A DNA stretch of 64,000 nucleotides from Thorsellia kenyensis (GCF_042432445.1 NZ_JBHLXE010000016.1:62001-126000), one strand, 5' to 3'; numbered from the stretch's first letter, positions 27,004-36,348 are shown. The notes: generated from the letters alone by a model not told the origin. Numbers and translations: made by a program.

Positions 27004-29325
27004 ATGACTTCTATAGATATATTAACTGGCAGCGCTCTTCATTCATGGCTTGATGCCCAATGGGATTTTTTTTCACATCCAAAAGAGACTATTGATGAAG
27101 CACAAAGAATACTTTTGCTAAAACGTAGTTTAGAGGAAACCCGTTGTGAACCTGATGATTATCCTTCTTTAAATAAATATTTTAGACTTTGGTACGTTAT
27201 CAATGAATTTGACATGGCTTTGAATGTTATAGAGACCTATACGAATTCGATTTTAAATAATGTAAACAATAACGATAAAATCTATATATCTATCCAAATA
27301 TCCCTGTGGAAATTATCTATTTACACAAAAATTAAACACGAAAATTTTCTTATTCAGTGCGATGTTTTAGTTGAAGAACTTTTTGCTTCGCCTGATAAAG
27401 GTGCAGTGCTTGAAGACTGGTCAACGTTTTTGAATATCGTGGAATCGGCAAAGCAATGGAATAAATATAGAGAATTACTAAGAAAAAGAATCGCCTTTGA
27501 ACCTAGGTTCGCTAAGGAAAATGTTAACTATTTGGAAGGCTTGCTATGGATTTATTCTCGTGATTGCTTTGCATTTATATGTGACAATCAAAAAGAAGAA
27601 GCCGAAAATTCTGTTAAACGTTTAATAGAAACCCTCCAAGAGGATAAATTTAAAGACAAAGTTACAACCAAGACATGGTTGGAACAAGCCAATTTCCTTG
27701 TATCTTTAATGCCTGAATGCATAGATGAAATGATATTTCATATTAAAGCATTGGTTCAAGATGACTGGCCAGATGCAATTAAAAAAGAATTAAATATTAA
27801 AATAGCACAAATTAAAGCGGAACAAAAATATGCACAAAATCAACTTGAAGAAGCCATTGAATTTGGTCTTGCTGGTCACTATGAAATTGCGCGACAAGGC
27901 CATCATTTTACCACCAAATTAATGGATTGGATAATTGAGCTGGGCAACTACGATAAAGCAGCCAAAATAGCATTAGATGCGATACGATTTAATTTAAAAG
28001 ATGCGTCAAATCATGCCATTTCACTAGCTTATAAACATCATGAGATGAATCCTTCTTTATATTGGCACCTTATTATTTGTTGGTACAACTGCTTTGCTCT
28101 ATATAATAAAAATAGACATTCAGACTACATTTTGACTGAAGAAGAACAAAAAATCGCAACCCATCTGCTCAATGAACACTTAGCAAAAGCAAAATCAATC
28201 GATGCAAGCCACGTTGATATTCAATCGTTTGAAATATACTTGTTGATACAAAATAAAGCTCAAATTAATGAAGATGAATACCATCAAAAAGTATTAACAC
28301 TGTGTGAACGTTTTTTTAGAGATCCAAATAACTATCGTTCTAAGGAGCATATTTCTGCATATTACAGGGCTAAAGCCCATTTATTAGGTATAAAAACTGC
28401 ATTAGAAAGTGAGTTTATGCCAGCAAGTGAAGCATTTGAAAATTTTGACCTAAGCCAATCACTTTTTGTTCGCGAAGAAGAGTGGCAAAAATATTCGGAT
28501 CATTATGAATCGATTTTAACATTAAAACATAAATTTGAAATATGCGGCTTTGAACAATATCAGAGATTTTATGAAACAGGGATTGGATATTACCGGGATG
28601 GTAATATTCATAACTTCTCAATGCTTATCAGAAATATTTGCTGTGAGCTAAGCGAATGTGATAAAAAAACGCCAGAAGAAATTAAAGGCAGAGCTCAAAA
28701 AATTTTAGAGCTTTCTCATTTAGCTATTAAGGTATCCCCGTTTGCTGAACATTATTCTGGCATATTTGATGCTTATAACCTACTGCAAGATTTTGAGAAA
28801 ATGGTAGAGGCAGCTGAAAATTTATGGCAAATAGCTAACACTCATGGATATAGTCGATATACACCTCAAAACATACTCGATTTTTTTGTACCCTACCTAG
28901 GACAACAAGGTCGCTTTAGAGAATTAATGATATGGTTAGAAAGGCTTGATCAATGGTATGCCTATCTCTCAGAAGATCAACAAGTAGCACAACAAGAAAG
29001 TTATTTTAGTCAGATAATCCATATATTAAGTCAAGTGGCCAGCCAACAACCTGAGGAAACCTCAATTAAACTAGAAAAAGCATTAACTCACAACCCTCCA
29101 TTTTGGGAAACAAATGGGCGTACTGCACTCAATATATCTTCTATTTATTTTCAGTTACACAATTATGATAAGGCTATAGAATTTGGTAAGCTTGCATTGG
29201 CATTGACTACAGAATATGACACAGCTGAGGTAATAAAAAAAGCTGAACGCAATCTAACAATAATGCAGGACACATTAGCAAACCAAAATAAGACTATCTT
29301 AAAGCCTTGGTGGAAGTTTTGGTAA
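27004..29325 (+). CDS. Large helical-repeat (TPR-like) protein of unknown function
   Basis: A 773-aa protein with no signal peptide or membrane segment. It consists of amphipathic helix pairs throughout. Recognisable TPR-like units include LEEAIEFGLAGHYEIARQG (about residue 282), NYDKAAKIALDAIRF (about 317) and NYDKAIEFGKLALALTTEYD near the C-terminus. The last unit is the best match to the canonical TPR. The final residues are basic and Trp-rich (KPWWKFW). Such scaffolds usually hold partner proteins. An AAGGAAA site precedes the ATG. It is the third gene of the islet and the name is descriptive only. Confidence 0.6.
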   Translation: MTSIDILTGSALHSWLDAQWDFFSHPKETIDEAQRILLLKRSLEETRCEPDDYPSLNKYFRLWYVINEFDMALNVIETYTNSILNNVNNNDKIYISIQISLWKLSIYTKIKHENFLIQCDVLVEELFASPDKGAVLEDWSTFLNIVESAKQWNKYRELLRKRIAFEPRFAKENVNYLEGLLWIYSRDCFAFICDNQKEEAENSVKRLIETLQEDKFKDKVTTKTWLEQANFLVSLMPECIDEMIFHIKALVQDDWPDAIKKELNIKIAQIKAEQKYAQNQLEEAIEFGLAGHYEIARQGHHFTTKLMDWIIELGNYDKAAKIALDAIRFNLKDASNHAISLAYKHHEMNPSLYWHLIICWYNCFALYNKNRHSDYILTEEEQKIATHLLNEHLAKAKSIDASHVDIQSFEIYLLIQNKAQINEDEYHQKVLTLCERFFRDPNNYRSKEHISAYYRAKAHLLGIKTALESEFMPASEAFENFDLSQSLFVREEEWQKYSDHYESILTLKHKFEICGFEQYQRFYETGIGYYRDGNIHNFSMLIRNICCELSECDKKTPEEIKGRAQKILELSHLAIKVSPFAEHYSGIFDAYNLLQDFEKMVEAAENLWQIANTHGYSRYTPQNILDFFVPYLGQQGRFRELMIWLERLDQWYAYLSEDQQVAQQESYFSQIIHILSQVASQQPEETSIKLEKALTHNPPFWETNGRTALNISSIYFQLHNYDKAIEFGKLALALTTEYDTAEVIKKAERNLTIMQDTLANQNKTILKPWWKFW

Positions 29326-29439
29326 AACTTGAAAGTCAAGTAGCTTATACATAGAACTGTCTATACGGCCCTTTTCTAAATTTATTTAATGAATAAAGAT
29401 AATGGGCGTATCAACTCAATCTCTTTTCATATGATTTTG

Positions 29440-29455
29440 TGTGATCAATCTCACA
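29440..29455 (+). promoter_or_regulatory. CRP-cAMP binding site upstream of malX
   Basis: TGTGA-TCAATC-TCACA is a perfect match to both half-sites with 6-nt spacing. It lies 119-134 nt before the malX ATG, consistent with catabolite activation of a PTS sugar gene. Confidence 0.85.
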
Positions 29456-29573
29456 AATTCACTATTAAACACCAATTATCTTGTTTTTCTTACTAATATT
29501 TCTAAATGTTTAATCGTTAATTCTATATCATACCTCAATGACCATATAATTTAAATTGAAACAAGGATTCAAC

Positions 29574-31172
29574 ATGAGTAATCAATCTACTTCACCCCAA
29601 ATTACTTTTTGGGAATTTTTTCAAAGTCTAGGCAAGACTTTTATGCTACCTGTTGCTCTACTGTCTTTTTGCGGTATTCTACTAGGGATTGGTAGTTCAC
29701 TGAGCAGTGAGGGAGTCATTGCTCAATTGCCTTGGTTAGGTAACCCTACAGTTAAACTTTTCTTTCAATGGATGGCTTGGATAGGAGATTTCGCTTTTGG
29801 CTACTTGCCTGTTATGTTCGCCATCGCCATTCCACTTGGATTAGCAAGGGATAACAAAGGTGTAGCTGCCTTTTCTGGTTTTATTGGTTTTGCTGTATTT
29901 AACCTATCCATCAATTTTTATCTAAAACAAGCTGGTATTTTAGAAAGTTTTGATGAATTGGAGTTAAAAAAACAGAACATCAAAGCAATACTTGGAGTCC
30001 AAACAATAGATACCGGTATATTAGGGGCAATCATCGTCGGTATCGTGGTCTATTTTTTACATGAAAAATTTCATCGCACTGAATTACCCGATGCGTTTTC
30101 ATTTTTTGGCGGGGTAAGATTTGTTCCTATCATTACCTTATTGACCATGAATGTTTTGGGCTTAGCAATCCCTTTTATTTGGCCTTTTTTTGCTGCGGCT
30201 ATCAATGGATTAGGTTCTTTAATTCAAGGTGCTGGTATTTTTGCTCCGTTTTTATTTGGTGCCGGTGAGCGTTTTTTACTCCCTTTTGGTCTACACCATA
30301 TTCTTGTAACTCTTATCCGTTTTACGGAGGCTGGGGGGACTTTAGAAGTATGTAACAATACCATTAGTGGTGCCTTATTAATTTTCAAAGAAGAGCTGGC
30401 ATGTTCCGAGGTAACGGAGTTTTCAGTCAGTGCAACTCGATTCTTATCACAAGGTAAAATGCCTGCGTTCTTAGGTGGATTACCTGGAGCAGCTCTTGCG
30501 ATATACCATTGTGCGAAACCTGCTAATCGCATGAAAATAAAAGGACTCCTCATTTCGGGTGTAATTGCTTGTATGGTAGGTGGAACCACCGAACCAATTG
30601 AATTTTTATTCTTATTTGTAGCTCCATTCTTATTTGTCATTCACGCAATTTTAACAGGCCTAGGTTTTATGATTATGGGGCTTTTAGATGTGACAATCGG
30701 GAATACAGACGGTAACATAATTGATTTTATTGTCTTAGGGGTTCTTCAAGGAACTAAAACTAACTGGCACTGGGTTCCTGTTATTGCAGGCTTATGGTTT
30801 GTTATTTATTATATTATTTTTAGATTCGCAATTACCAAATTTGACATCCCAACACCTGGACGCGAAAAAGACTCTAACGAGGCACTTGCTAACGAATTCA
30901 GTGGTACACCAGCTAATTTTGACTCAACAGGGTATGACATTGAAGGTATTCTAGTTGCCCTTGGAGGAAAAAAGAATATTGTGAGTTTAGATAATTGTAT
31001 TACTAGATTAAGACTCTCAGTTCAAGACATGAGTTTAGTGCAAGAAAATAAACTAAAATCTCTAAAAGCACTTGGCGTGGTAAAATTGAACGACCACAAT
31101 CTTCAAGTCGTTATTGGTACAAAAGTGCAAACAGTCAAAGATGGACTAGAAAAGCTAATGAAAGTAAATTAA
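29574..31172 (+). CDS. malX: PTS maltose/glucose-type transporter, EIICB component
   Basis: Inner-membrane sugar permease and phosphotransferase; the E. coli homologue transports glucose and maltose by facilitated diffusion or the PTS. The EIIC domain (about 1-430) has ten or so hydrophobic helices with GERFLLPFGLHHILV and GGTTEPIEFLFLFV. The EIIB domain at the C-terminus has the phosphorylated cysteine in SLDNCITRLRLSV. At 532 aa it matches E. coli MalX (530) almost throughout. A TTG 18 nt upstream is in frame, but the ATG has an AAGGA site and is preferred. malI, the usual divergent repressor, is absent. Confidence 0.95.
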   Translation: MSNQSTSPQITFWEFFQSLGKTFMLPVALLSFCGILLGIGSSLSSEGVIAQLPWLGNPTVKLFFQWMAWIGDFAFGYLPVMFAIAIPLGLARDNKGVAAFSGFIGFAVFNLSINFYLKQAGILESFDELELKKQNIKAILGVQTIDTGILGAIIVGIVVYFLHEKFHRTELPDAFSFFGGVRFVPIITLLTMNVLGLAIPFIWPFFAAAINGLGSLIQGAGIFAPFLFGAGERFLLPFGLHHILVTLIRFTEAGGTLEVCNNTISGALLIFKEELACSEVTEFSVSATRFLSQGKMPAFLGGLPGAALAIYHCAKPANRMKIKGLLISGVIACMVGGTTEPIEFLFLFVAPFLFVIHAILTGLGFMIMGLLDVTIGNTDGNIIDFIVLGVLQGTKTNWHWVPVIAGLWFVIYYIIFRFAITKFDIPTPGREKDSNEALANEFSGTPANFDSTGYDIEGILVALGGKKNIVSLDNCITRLRLSVQDMSLVQENKLKSLKALGVVKLNDHNLQVVIGTKVQTVKDGLEKLMKVN

Positions 31173-31240
31173 CTATATAGATCACTGAGTGAATAATTAA
31201 ATTGTCATAGTGTGCACCTTAGACAAATAAATAATAATTG

Positions 31241-31274
31241 AAAAGCAAAACTTCTGGTTTTGCTTTTCCTTTTT
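31241..31274 (+). terminator. Intrinsic terminator between malX and malY
   Basis: Perfect 11-bp stem AAAAGCAAAAC/GTTTTGCTTTT with a 5-nt loop, followed by CCTTTTT. It should separate or attenuate malY transcription from malX. Confidence 0.8.
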
Positions 31275-31330
31275 AGGTATATTGCCTTTTAATAGCCGAG
31301 GCAAGCTTAGTATAAAAACAGGTGTTTAGT

Positions 31331-32512
31331 ATGTTTGATTTTAATAAAGTAGTTAATCGTAAAGGTTCTTTTTGTACACAATGGGATTTTGTAGAAGATC
31401 GATTTGGCGTTAAAGATCTTCTGCCCTTTACAATTTCTGATATGGATTTTTCAACAGCCCCTTGCGTTTTAGAGGCTTTAAAAGAGCGTGTTGAACATGG
31501 GGTTTTTGGGTACAGCAGATGGCAGCATAATGATTTTTATCAAGCAATTAGTCATTGGTATGATACTCGTTTCAATACCCTCATAAAATCAGATGAATTA
31601 ATCTATTCACCTTCAGTGATCTATGGCGTGAGTGAATTAATTAGAATGTGGTCTCAAGAAGAGGACCATATCATTTTACACACACCTGCTTATGATGGCT
31701 TTGAAAAAATAATTAATGCCAATAAGAGACATTACAGCCCTTGCCCACTCTACCAAGAACCGATGGGAACATGGTTATGTGATTTTGATATATTAGAGCA
31801 ACAATTAAAGCACCCTAAAGCAACGATATTGATCTTATGCTCTCCACATAATCCCACTGGTAAAGTGTGGACTTTAGAAGAACTTAGAAAAATAGCACGT
31901 TTAGCACAACAGTATGGTGTAAAAATCATTAGTGATGAAATCCATATGGATATGTGTTTTTCTTCTAATAGACATATACCCTGGCAACTTGTTGCCATAG
32001 AAGATTACGCCATATTTACCTCTGCCTCAAAAAGTTTTAATTTTCCTGCCCTTGGAGGAGCTTATGGTTTTATATCCAATAAAGAAGATAGAAAAGAGTA
32101 CGACTATCGATTAAAGCAAATTAATTCTCTTTCATCCCCTCCTATATTTTTTGTTCTTTCACATATAAGTGCCTACAATCATGGGGATGTTTGGTTAGAT
32201 GCTTTAAAAAAACATCTTTATGGCAATTTAGAATATCTGCAAGATAAACTCAACAGCGATTTTCCTGAACTTAATTGGCATATCCCAGAATCAACTTATC
32301 TTGCTTGGATAAATCTTAGAGCCTTGAATTTAGAGAGTGAATTATTGCAAAAGACTCTCATTCATAGCCATAGAGTGGCCATTATGCCAGGTAAAATCTA
32401 TGGTAAGCCGTATGAAAATTTCATTCGATTGAACGTCGCATGTTCACGCAATAAACTAGAGAAGGGAGTAAATGCCTTAATCAAGGCCATTAAAAGTATG
32501 AAGTCAGTTTAG
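31331..32512 (+). CDS. malY: MalY, PLP-dependent beta-C-S lyase (cystathionase)
   Basis: Fold-type I aminotransferase-like enzyme; in E. coli it cleaves C-S bonds and also represses the maltose activator MalT. Motifs include LPFTISDMDFSTAPCVLEAL, LCSPHNPTGKVWT, IISDEIHMDM and the PLP-lysine region TSASKSFNFPALGGAYG. Length 393 aa against 390 in E. coli. A GTG nine nucleotides earlier is in frame, but the ATG has AGGTG at correct spacing. It follows malX as in E. coli, though with a terminator between. A separate promoter may overlap the TATAAA at 31311-31316. Confidence 0.94.
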   Translation: MFDFNKVVNRKGSFCTQWDFVEDRFGVKDLLPFTISDMDFSTAPCVLEALKERVEHGVFGYSRWQHNDFYQAISHWYDTRFNTLIKSDELIYSPSVIYGVSELIRMWSQEEDHIILHTPAYDGFEKIINANKRHYSPCPLYQEPMGTWLCDFDILEQQLKHPKATILILCSPHNPTGKVWTLEELRKIARLAQQYGVKIISDEIHMDMCFSSNRHIPWQLVAIEDYAIFTSASKSFNFPALGGAYGFISNKEDRKEYDYRLKQINSLSSPPIFFVLSHISAYNHGDVWLDALKKHLYGNLEYLQDKLNSDFPELNWHIPESTYLAWINLRALNLESELLQKTLIHSHRVAIMPGKIYGKPYENFIRLNVACSRNKLEKGVNALIKAIKSMKSV

Positions 32513-32743
32513 TTTTTCCCATAAACAACAATCCTATTGACATGCCTATTTTTAGCTACTTTGCTCTGGCCAGGAGTTCAAATAATATAAGGAAAAAATC
32601 AGAAAATCTCTTATCTCCTTTTTTACTATTCACTTTATAAAGTAAATCAGAATAGTTATTGTTAATTCACACCGGTTTGTTCTAATTGCATCGTAATAAG
32701 CTTTTATAAATAGAAAACCAGTTATTTAAATAAGGAATGTTTT

Positions 32744-33208
32744 ATGTTTCCCTGGCTTGACGCGAATCTCATATTACTCATTGTTTTATTAATACTCGGG
32801 CTATTTACCCAAAATCACCCTATTATCTATGCAATAGTTATTTTGCTTCTCATTAGGTATACACCGCTAAAACCTCTATTACCTTTAGTTGAAAAAAATG
32901 GGCTGCAAATTGGCATCACAATTTTAACTGTGGCTGTATTAGTACCTATTGTGACAGGCAAAATAGATACAAGCAAAGCTTTCACTTCATTTTTTGATTG
33001 GAAATTAATCGCCGCTATCGCAGTAGGGGCCTTGGTATCCTGGCTTGGTGGTAGAGGTGTTAGTTTAATGACCTATCAACCTCAATTAATTACAGGATTA
33101 CTTTTAGGTACAGCGCTTGGCGTAGCCTTATTTAAAGGCGTCGCGGTAGGACCTTTGATTGCCGCGGGTATTTTGTCAGCCCTACTCTTTTTAGACACCA
33201 ACAAATGA
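32744..33208 (+). CDS. yeaL: DUF441 family membrane protein (YeaL)
   Basis: Small integral inner-membrane protein of the UPF0756/DUF441 family, function unknown. Four to five hydrophobic helices are present. Family hallmarks are KNGLQIGITILTVAVLVPI, WLGGRGVSLM and the Gly-rich end LLLGTALGVALFKGVAVGPLIAAG. Length 154 aa (E. coli 148). Ribosome site AAGGA. It is the last intact gene before the insertion-sequence region. Confidence 0.92.
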   Translation: MFPWLDANLILLIVLLILGLFTQNHPIIYAIVILLLIRYTPLKPLLPLVEKNGLQIGITILTVAVLVPIVTGKIDTSKAFTSFFDWKLIAAIAVGALVSWLGGRGVSLMTYQPQLITGLLLGTALGVALFKGVAVGPLIAAGILSALLFLDTNK

Positions 33209-33310
33209 CTTAAATCAAAACTGTTGAAGTTACTGCTACTCTTGCGTTCATTTTTGCCTATCATAGTTTGGTCAAACTGATAATTTGATTACTTTTGTCA
33301 TGAATATCTG

Positions 33311-33325
33311 AAGTGACGAAGAGCC
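33311..33325 (+). mobile_element. Solo ISL3-family terminal repeat inside the yjjI remnant
   Basis: AAGTGACGAAGAGCC, read outward to the right, is the end of an ISL3-type element (complement starts GGCTCTTCGTCACTT). An identical copy occurs at 38972-38986 and a diverged one at 37904. Sequence left of it (33209-33310) is non-coding and probably leftover IS sequence. The element cut yjjI directly after its NIC codons, then the IS body was lost. Confidence 0.7.
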
Positions 33326-33899
33326 ACAAATATTAGTAATTGCAATAGCGAGCAGATCATCTGGGGTAATATTAGCATCATAAAAGAATGTGAGATTAGG
33401 GGCGACTTGTTTAAGTTCTCTATCAATTTTTAAAATAGTGCGGCAAATGATATTATCACTCGGTCCTATATTGGCATGCATAAATGCATCTGGAATGGTT
33501 CTATCTAGCATTACCCAAATAAGGCATTAATATTTCATCCAACGTGCCCAAGAATACAGGCATAGCAGTGACAGAGGGCACATGATGATAAATAATGGTG
33601 AGCATATTAAGTGCGTCATCAAAATTTGTTGCGGGTGTTAATTCTAGCCATTTAGAGCCATTTGCTAAAAATTTTGCATAATCTGGTAATACATATCTCG
33701 GTTTATAAGGTGCATGCCCCTCATACATATTACATATTACTCTTTCATATAATGCATCTTGCACTTCCTTAGGCAGTTTTACATAGGGTAAGTTATTTTC
33801 AGCAAGCAGTGATAGTTGACGGGCTTTTTGTGCACTAGATAAATTTTTATTCATGACGGTATCTAAACAGAATTTTTGAAATGCGCTAAGTGTCGACAT
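33326..33899 (-). pseudogene. yjjI: Truncated YjjI-type glycyl radical enzyme gene
   Basis: YjjI (DUF3029) is a glycyl radical enzyme of about 516 aa in E. coli. Only the N-terminal part survives here, in two pieces. The first (33501-33899) contains VICNMYEGHAPYKPRYVLP and TIIYHHVPSVTAMPVFLGTL. The second contains LDRTIPDAFMHANIGPSD and APNLTFFYDANITPDDL. Between them about 19 codons are missing and the frame changes. The gene is cut after NIC by an ISL3 end. The catalytic Cys and glycyl-radical Gly are gone, and the activase yjjW is absent. A good AGAGGT site and FNR-like promoter remain, so decay may be recent. Confidence 0.88.
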
Positions 33900-34029
33900 A
33901 TAATACCTCTAATGAATTAAATGGCAATAATTTGAGATGTTGGGGTGTTGTATAACAAATAGCCAGGTTATATTTACAAACTAAAAGGACTAATTAGATG
34001 CAGTCTTCTATGGAGAGCTTTGATAAGAC

Positions 34030-34069
34030 ATTATATGATTATTAAGATCTACGTTTTGATACATATCAT
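34030..34069 (-). promoter_or_regulatory. FNR-type promoter of the yjjI remnant
   Basis: TTGAT-ACAT-ATCAT (34056-34069) matches the FNR box at 9 of 10 consensus positions. On the minus strand a TATAAT -10 lies at 34030-34035. With a start near 34023 the box centres at about -40, as in class II FNR promoters. It fits an anaerobic glycyl radical enzyme. Confidence 0.6.
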
Positions 34070-34230
34070 AAATTGTTACTTTTTCTACTTTCCCGTAAAA
34101 CCTGGTGCTTCAGGACAGGGATTTAAGGCGTAACGATGCAGTGACTATTTTTGTGGTATTCATTGTTGTTCTATTATCGGCTTGAAAATGGATTTACTCA
34201 ATACAGCATTTTACAAAGTATTGCTTGATG

Positions 34231-34351
34231 CACAAGTTAGGCGGCTACCTATTTAAGTTTATTTAACAGCGGGCGAAATCCCTATTGATAGTAATTATAT
34301 ACATACCATTCGACCGATTGCAATAGGTCGAAAAAACTGGTTGTTTTTTTG
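34231..34351 (+). pseudogene. Older IS66 TnpC fragment, left part
   Basis: The frame contains GEIPIDSNYIHTIRPIAIGRKNWLF, the conserved C-terminal DDE region of IS66 TnpC (Asn in place of part of the usual DNN motif). An in-frame stop lies upstream at 34254 and the 5' part of the gene is missing. The reading frame continues at 36128 after removal of the inserted element at 34352-36119. The rest of 33900-34230 shows no gene besides the FNR-type site. Confidence 0.8.
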
Positions 34352-34367
34352 GTAACCATTCAGGTAT

Positions 34368-34410
34368 CCCCGTTAAAACTAGATTTGTAAATGTTCTTGA
34401 CGGGGTTTTT
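34368..34410 (+). terminator. Terminator just inside the left end of the IS66 element
   Basis: CCCCGT (34368-34373) pairs with ACGGGG (34400-34405), extended by AA/TT and AAC/GTT pairs, followed by TTTTT and further T runs. It points into the element, so it would stop outside transcription before the transposase gene. Confidence 0.7.
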
Positions 34411-34599
34411 AGTGTTTTTTTTGTTTTTCCTTGCTTATTTTAGAGTCTCAATATTTGCACATTTAACGATCCTCCAAAGCTCATTAAGCCCTTAATCTGT
34501 TATTCCACATCCCCCTCTGAGAGGAGAAAATTTAAAGTTCGCTAAATCGCATTTAAAGCACTTTTTTTGCCAAAAAAAACATGGTGTATACGATGCACT

Positions 34600-36115
34600 A
34601 TGAATACAAACTCAATCTTAACCAAAACGTTGACGAAAAAAGCGATCAACACTCATCAATTCGTCGGCTCGGCTCGAGAATTTGTATCGTCTTATAATGG
34701 TGATTTCAAAGCTGCAATTGATATCATTAATACCTTCATCGAATTAACAGTTGATTTATTGAATCAAGTCGGTCTCAATTGTCTCAACAGCAGTATTCCA
34801 CCCTCTCAAGATAAAAGAAAGACCAAGAATATTAAACCTGATAGTAAAGTGACTAAGGATGGCTCCCCGAAAAAGAAACAGGGCGGTCAATCAGGACATC
34901 AGGGCGTCACGCTTGAGTTAGTGGATAACCCCGATGAAATCATAAAAATACCCGTTGATACGTCAACATTACCGCCTGATGACTACCATGACATAGGCCT
35001 GGAACGTAGGCAAACCACTGAAGTTGTGATCACTAAAATAGTCAGAGAGTACCAAGCTCAAGTGGTGGCTAATACTCAAGGAAAATTATTCACAGCTTCT
35101 TTTCCAGAAGGTGTCACTCATAAAGCACAATACGGCTCATCTATTAAATTAAATCCAGTCTACATGGCTATCTTTCAACTGATACCTTATGACAGATTAC
35201 AACAACATTTTCATGAGCTCTACAATGTTGATATCAGCAAGGGTACCTTGTATAACTTTCTAGAATTGGCATTTAAACGTTTAGACAGATTTGAACAAGC
35301 AGCTAAGCACGCATTAATACACTTTGAACTGATTCATGCAGATGAAACAGGTATCAATGTCAGTGGTAAAAGAATTTGGCTGCACAATGCTTCAAATGAA
35401 CTCTGGACACTGATGATCCCCCATGAAAAACGAGGGGAATAAAGCCATGGATGAAATCAACACCTTGCCACATTTTGGAGGGGTAATAAGCCATGACTAT
35501 TGGCGTGCCTATTTTAAATATATGCAGGCAGAGCATTCGCTGTGCAACGCCCATCATTTAAGGGAATTACTCCGTGCTTATGAACAAGATGAGCAATCAT
35601 GGGCACAAAAAATGCACCAATTTTTAACGGGGCTTAATACAGAAATTATAGCAAATGGTGGTATGTTATCAAGTGAACGTCAAGCAGAAGTGTATCAACA
35701 ATACCAAACACTCCTCAAGCAAGCCGAAATTGAATGCCCTCCACCCCCTACGGTCTCGCTAGAAAAGCATGCGAAACCTAAAAAAGGGGTTGTAAAACGG
35801 AGTAAAGCGCGAAATTTGTTGGAGCGGTTAATCAAGCACCCTGAAGATGTCTTACGGTTTATGACAGAGGCGTTTATACCTTTTACCAATAATCAAGGTG
35901 AGCGGGATATCAGGATGACAACAGTTCATCAGAAAATCTCTGGATGTTTTCGTTCAATGAAAGGTGCTGAGATGTTTTGTCGCATACGCAGTTATATCTC
36001 TACGTGCCAAAAACATGGTATTACAGTTTTTGACGCATTGGAGTCTTTATTCATGCATAATACATACCCCAAATTTATTCAGGATGTCATTGATAAAATG
36101 CCGACACCTGAATAA
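34600..36115 (+). pseudogene. IS66-family transposase (ISBst12-like), frameshifted
   Basis: Transposase of about 505 aa split into two frames. Part one (34600-35442) carries the linker KKKQGGQSGHQGVTLELVDNP and the first catalytic Asp in LIHADETGINVSGKRIWLH. Part two (from 35423) carries the second Asp in VISHDYWRAYF, the catalytic Glu in NNQGERDIRM, and GCFRSMKGAEMFCRIRSYI. The frame changes at a G4 run (35434-35437): deleting one G would join HEKRG to NKAMDEI. All three catalytic residues are intact. This is either a recent one-base insertion or, less likely, programmed frameshifting. The ATG at 34600 is preferred over an upstream TTG. Confidence 0.85.
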
Positions 36116-36127
36116 TTACGTTTTTTG

Positions 36128-36291
36128 GTTCACTGAAGGCAGGTGAAGCGATGACAGGGATCATGAGTTTACTGGCAACGGCTAAAATAAATAGTTTAGA
36201 TCCTGCAAAATGGTTATTTGATAGTTTAAAGAAATTACCTACGTGGATGAATAGTCGTTTGGATGAATTACTTCCATTGCGCAATGGCTGA
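36128..36291 (+). pseudogene. Older IS66 TnpC fragment, right part (C-terminus)
   Basis: Continues the frame of 34231-34351: GSLKAGEAMTGIMSLLATAK, then DPAKWLFDSLKKLPTWMNSRLDELLP and a stop. These are the typical last 50 residues of IS66 TnpC. It is separated from its left part by the younger IS66 insertion. Confidence 0.85.
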
Positions 36292-36348
36292 TATTAGATC
36301 TATCTAACTCACTCATTTTCAAAACAAATCAAATTACAATGATTTTCA

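Larger units (their letters stand above)
34352..36119 (+). mobile_element. IS66-family element (ISBst12-like), 1768 bp, inserted in an older IS66
   Basis: Both ends are visible. The left end GTAACCATTCAGGTATC (34352-34368) and the inverted right end at 36103-36119 agree at 14 of 17 positions. Flanking duplications are GTTTTTTTG on the left and GTTTTTTG on the right, an 8-bp duplication with one extra T. It carries a single transposase gene and no tnpA or tnpB, as in the ISBst12 subgroup. Removing it restores the frame of the interrupted TnpC as NWLFFGSLKAGE. Confidence 0.88.

Noticed and set aside
30224..30640. Open frame of 138 codons on the - strand
   Set aside because: Antisense of malX membrane segments; shadow frame.
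36128..36291. Independent small gene starting at ATG 36151
   Set aside because: It is the C-terminus of the interrupted IS66 TnpC, in frame with the fragment left of the inserted element.
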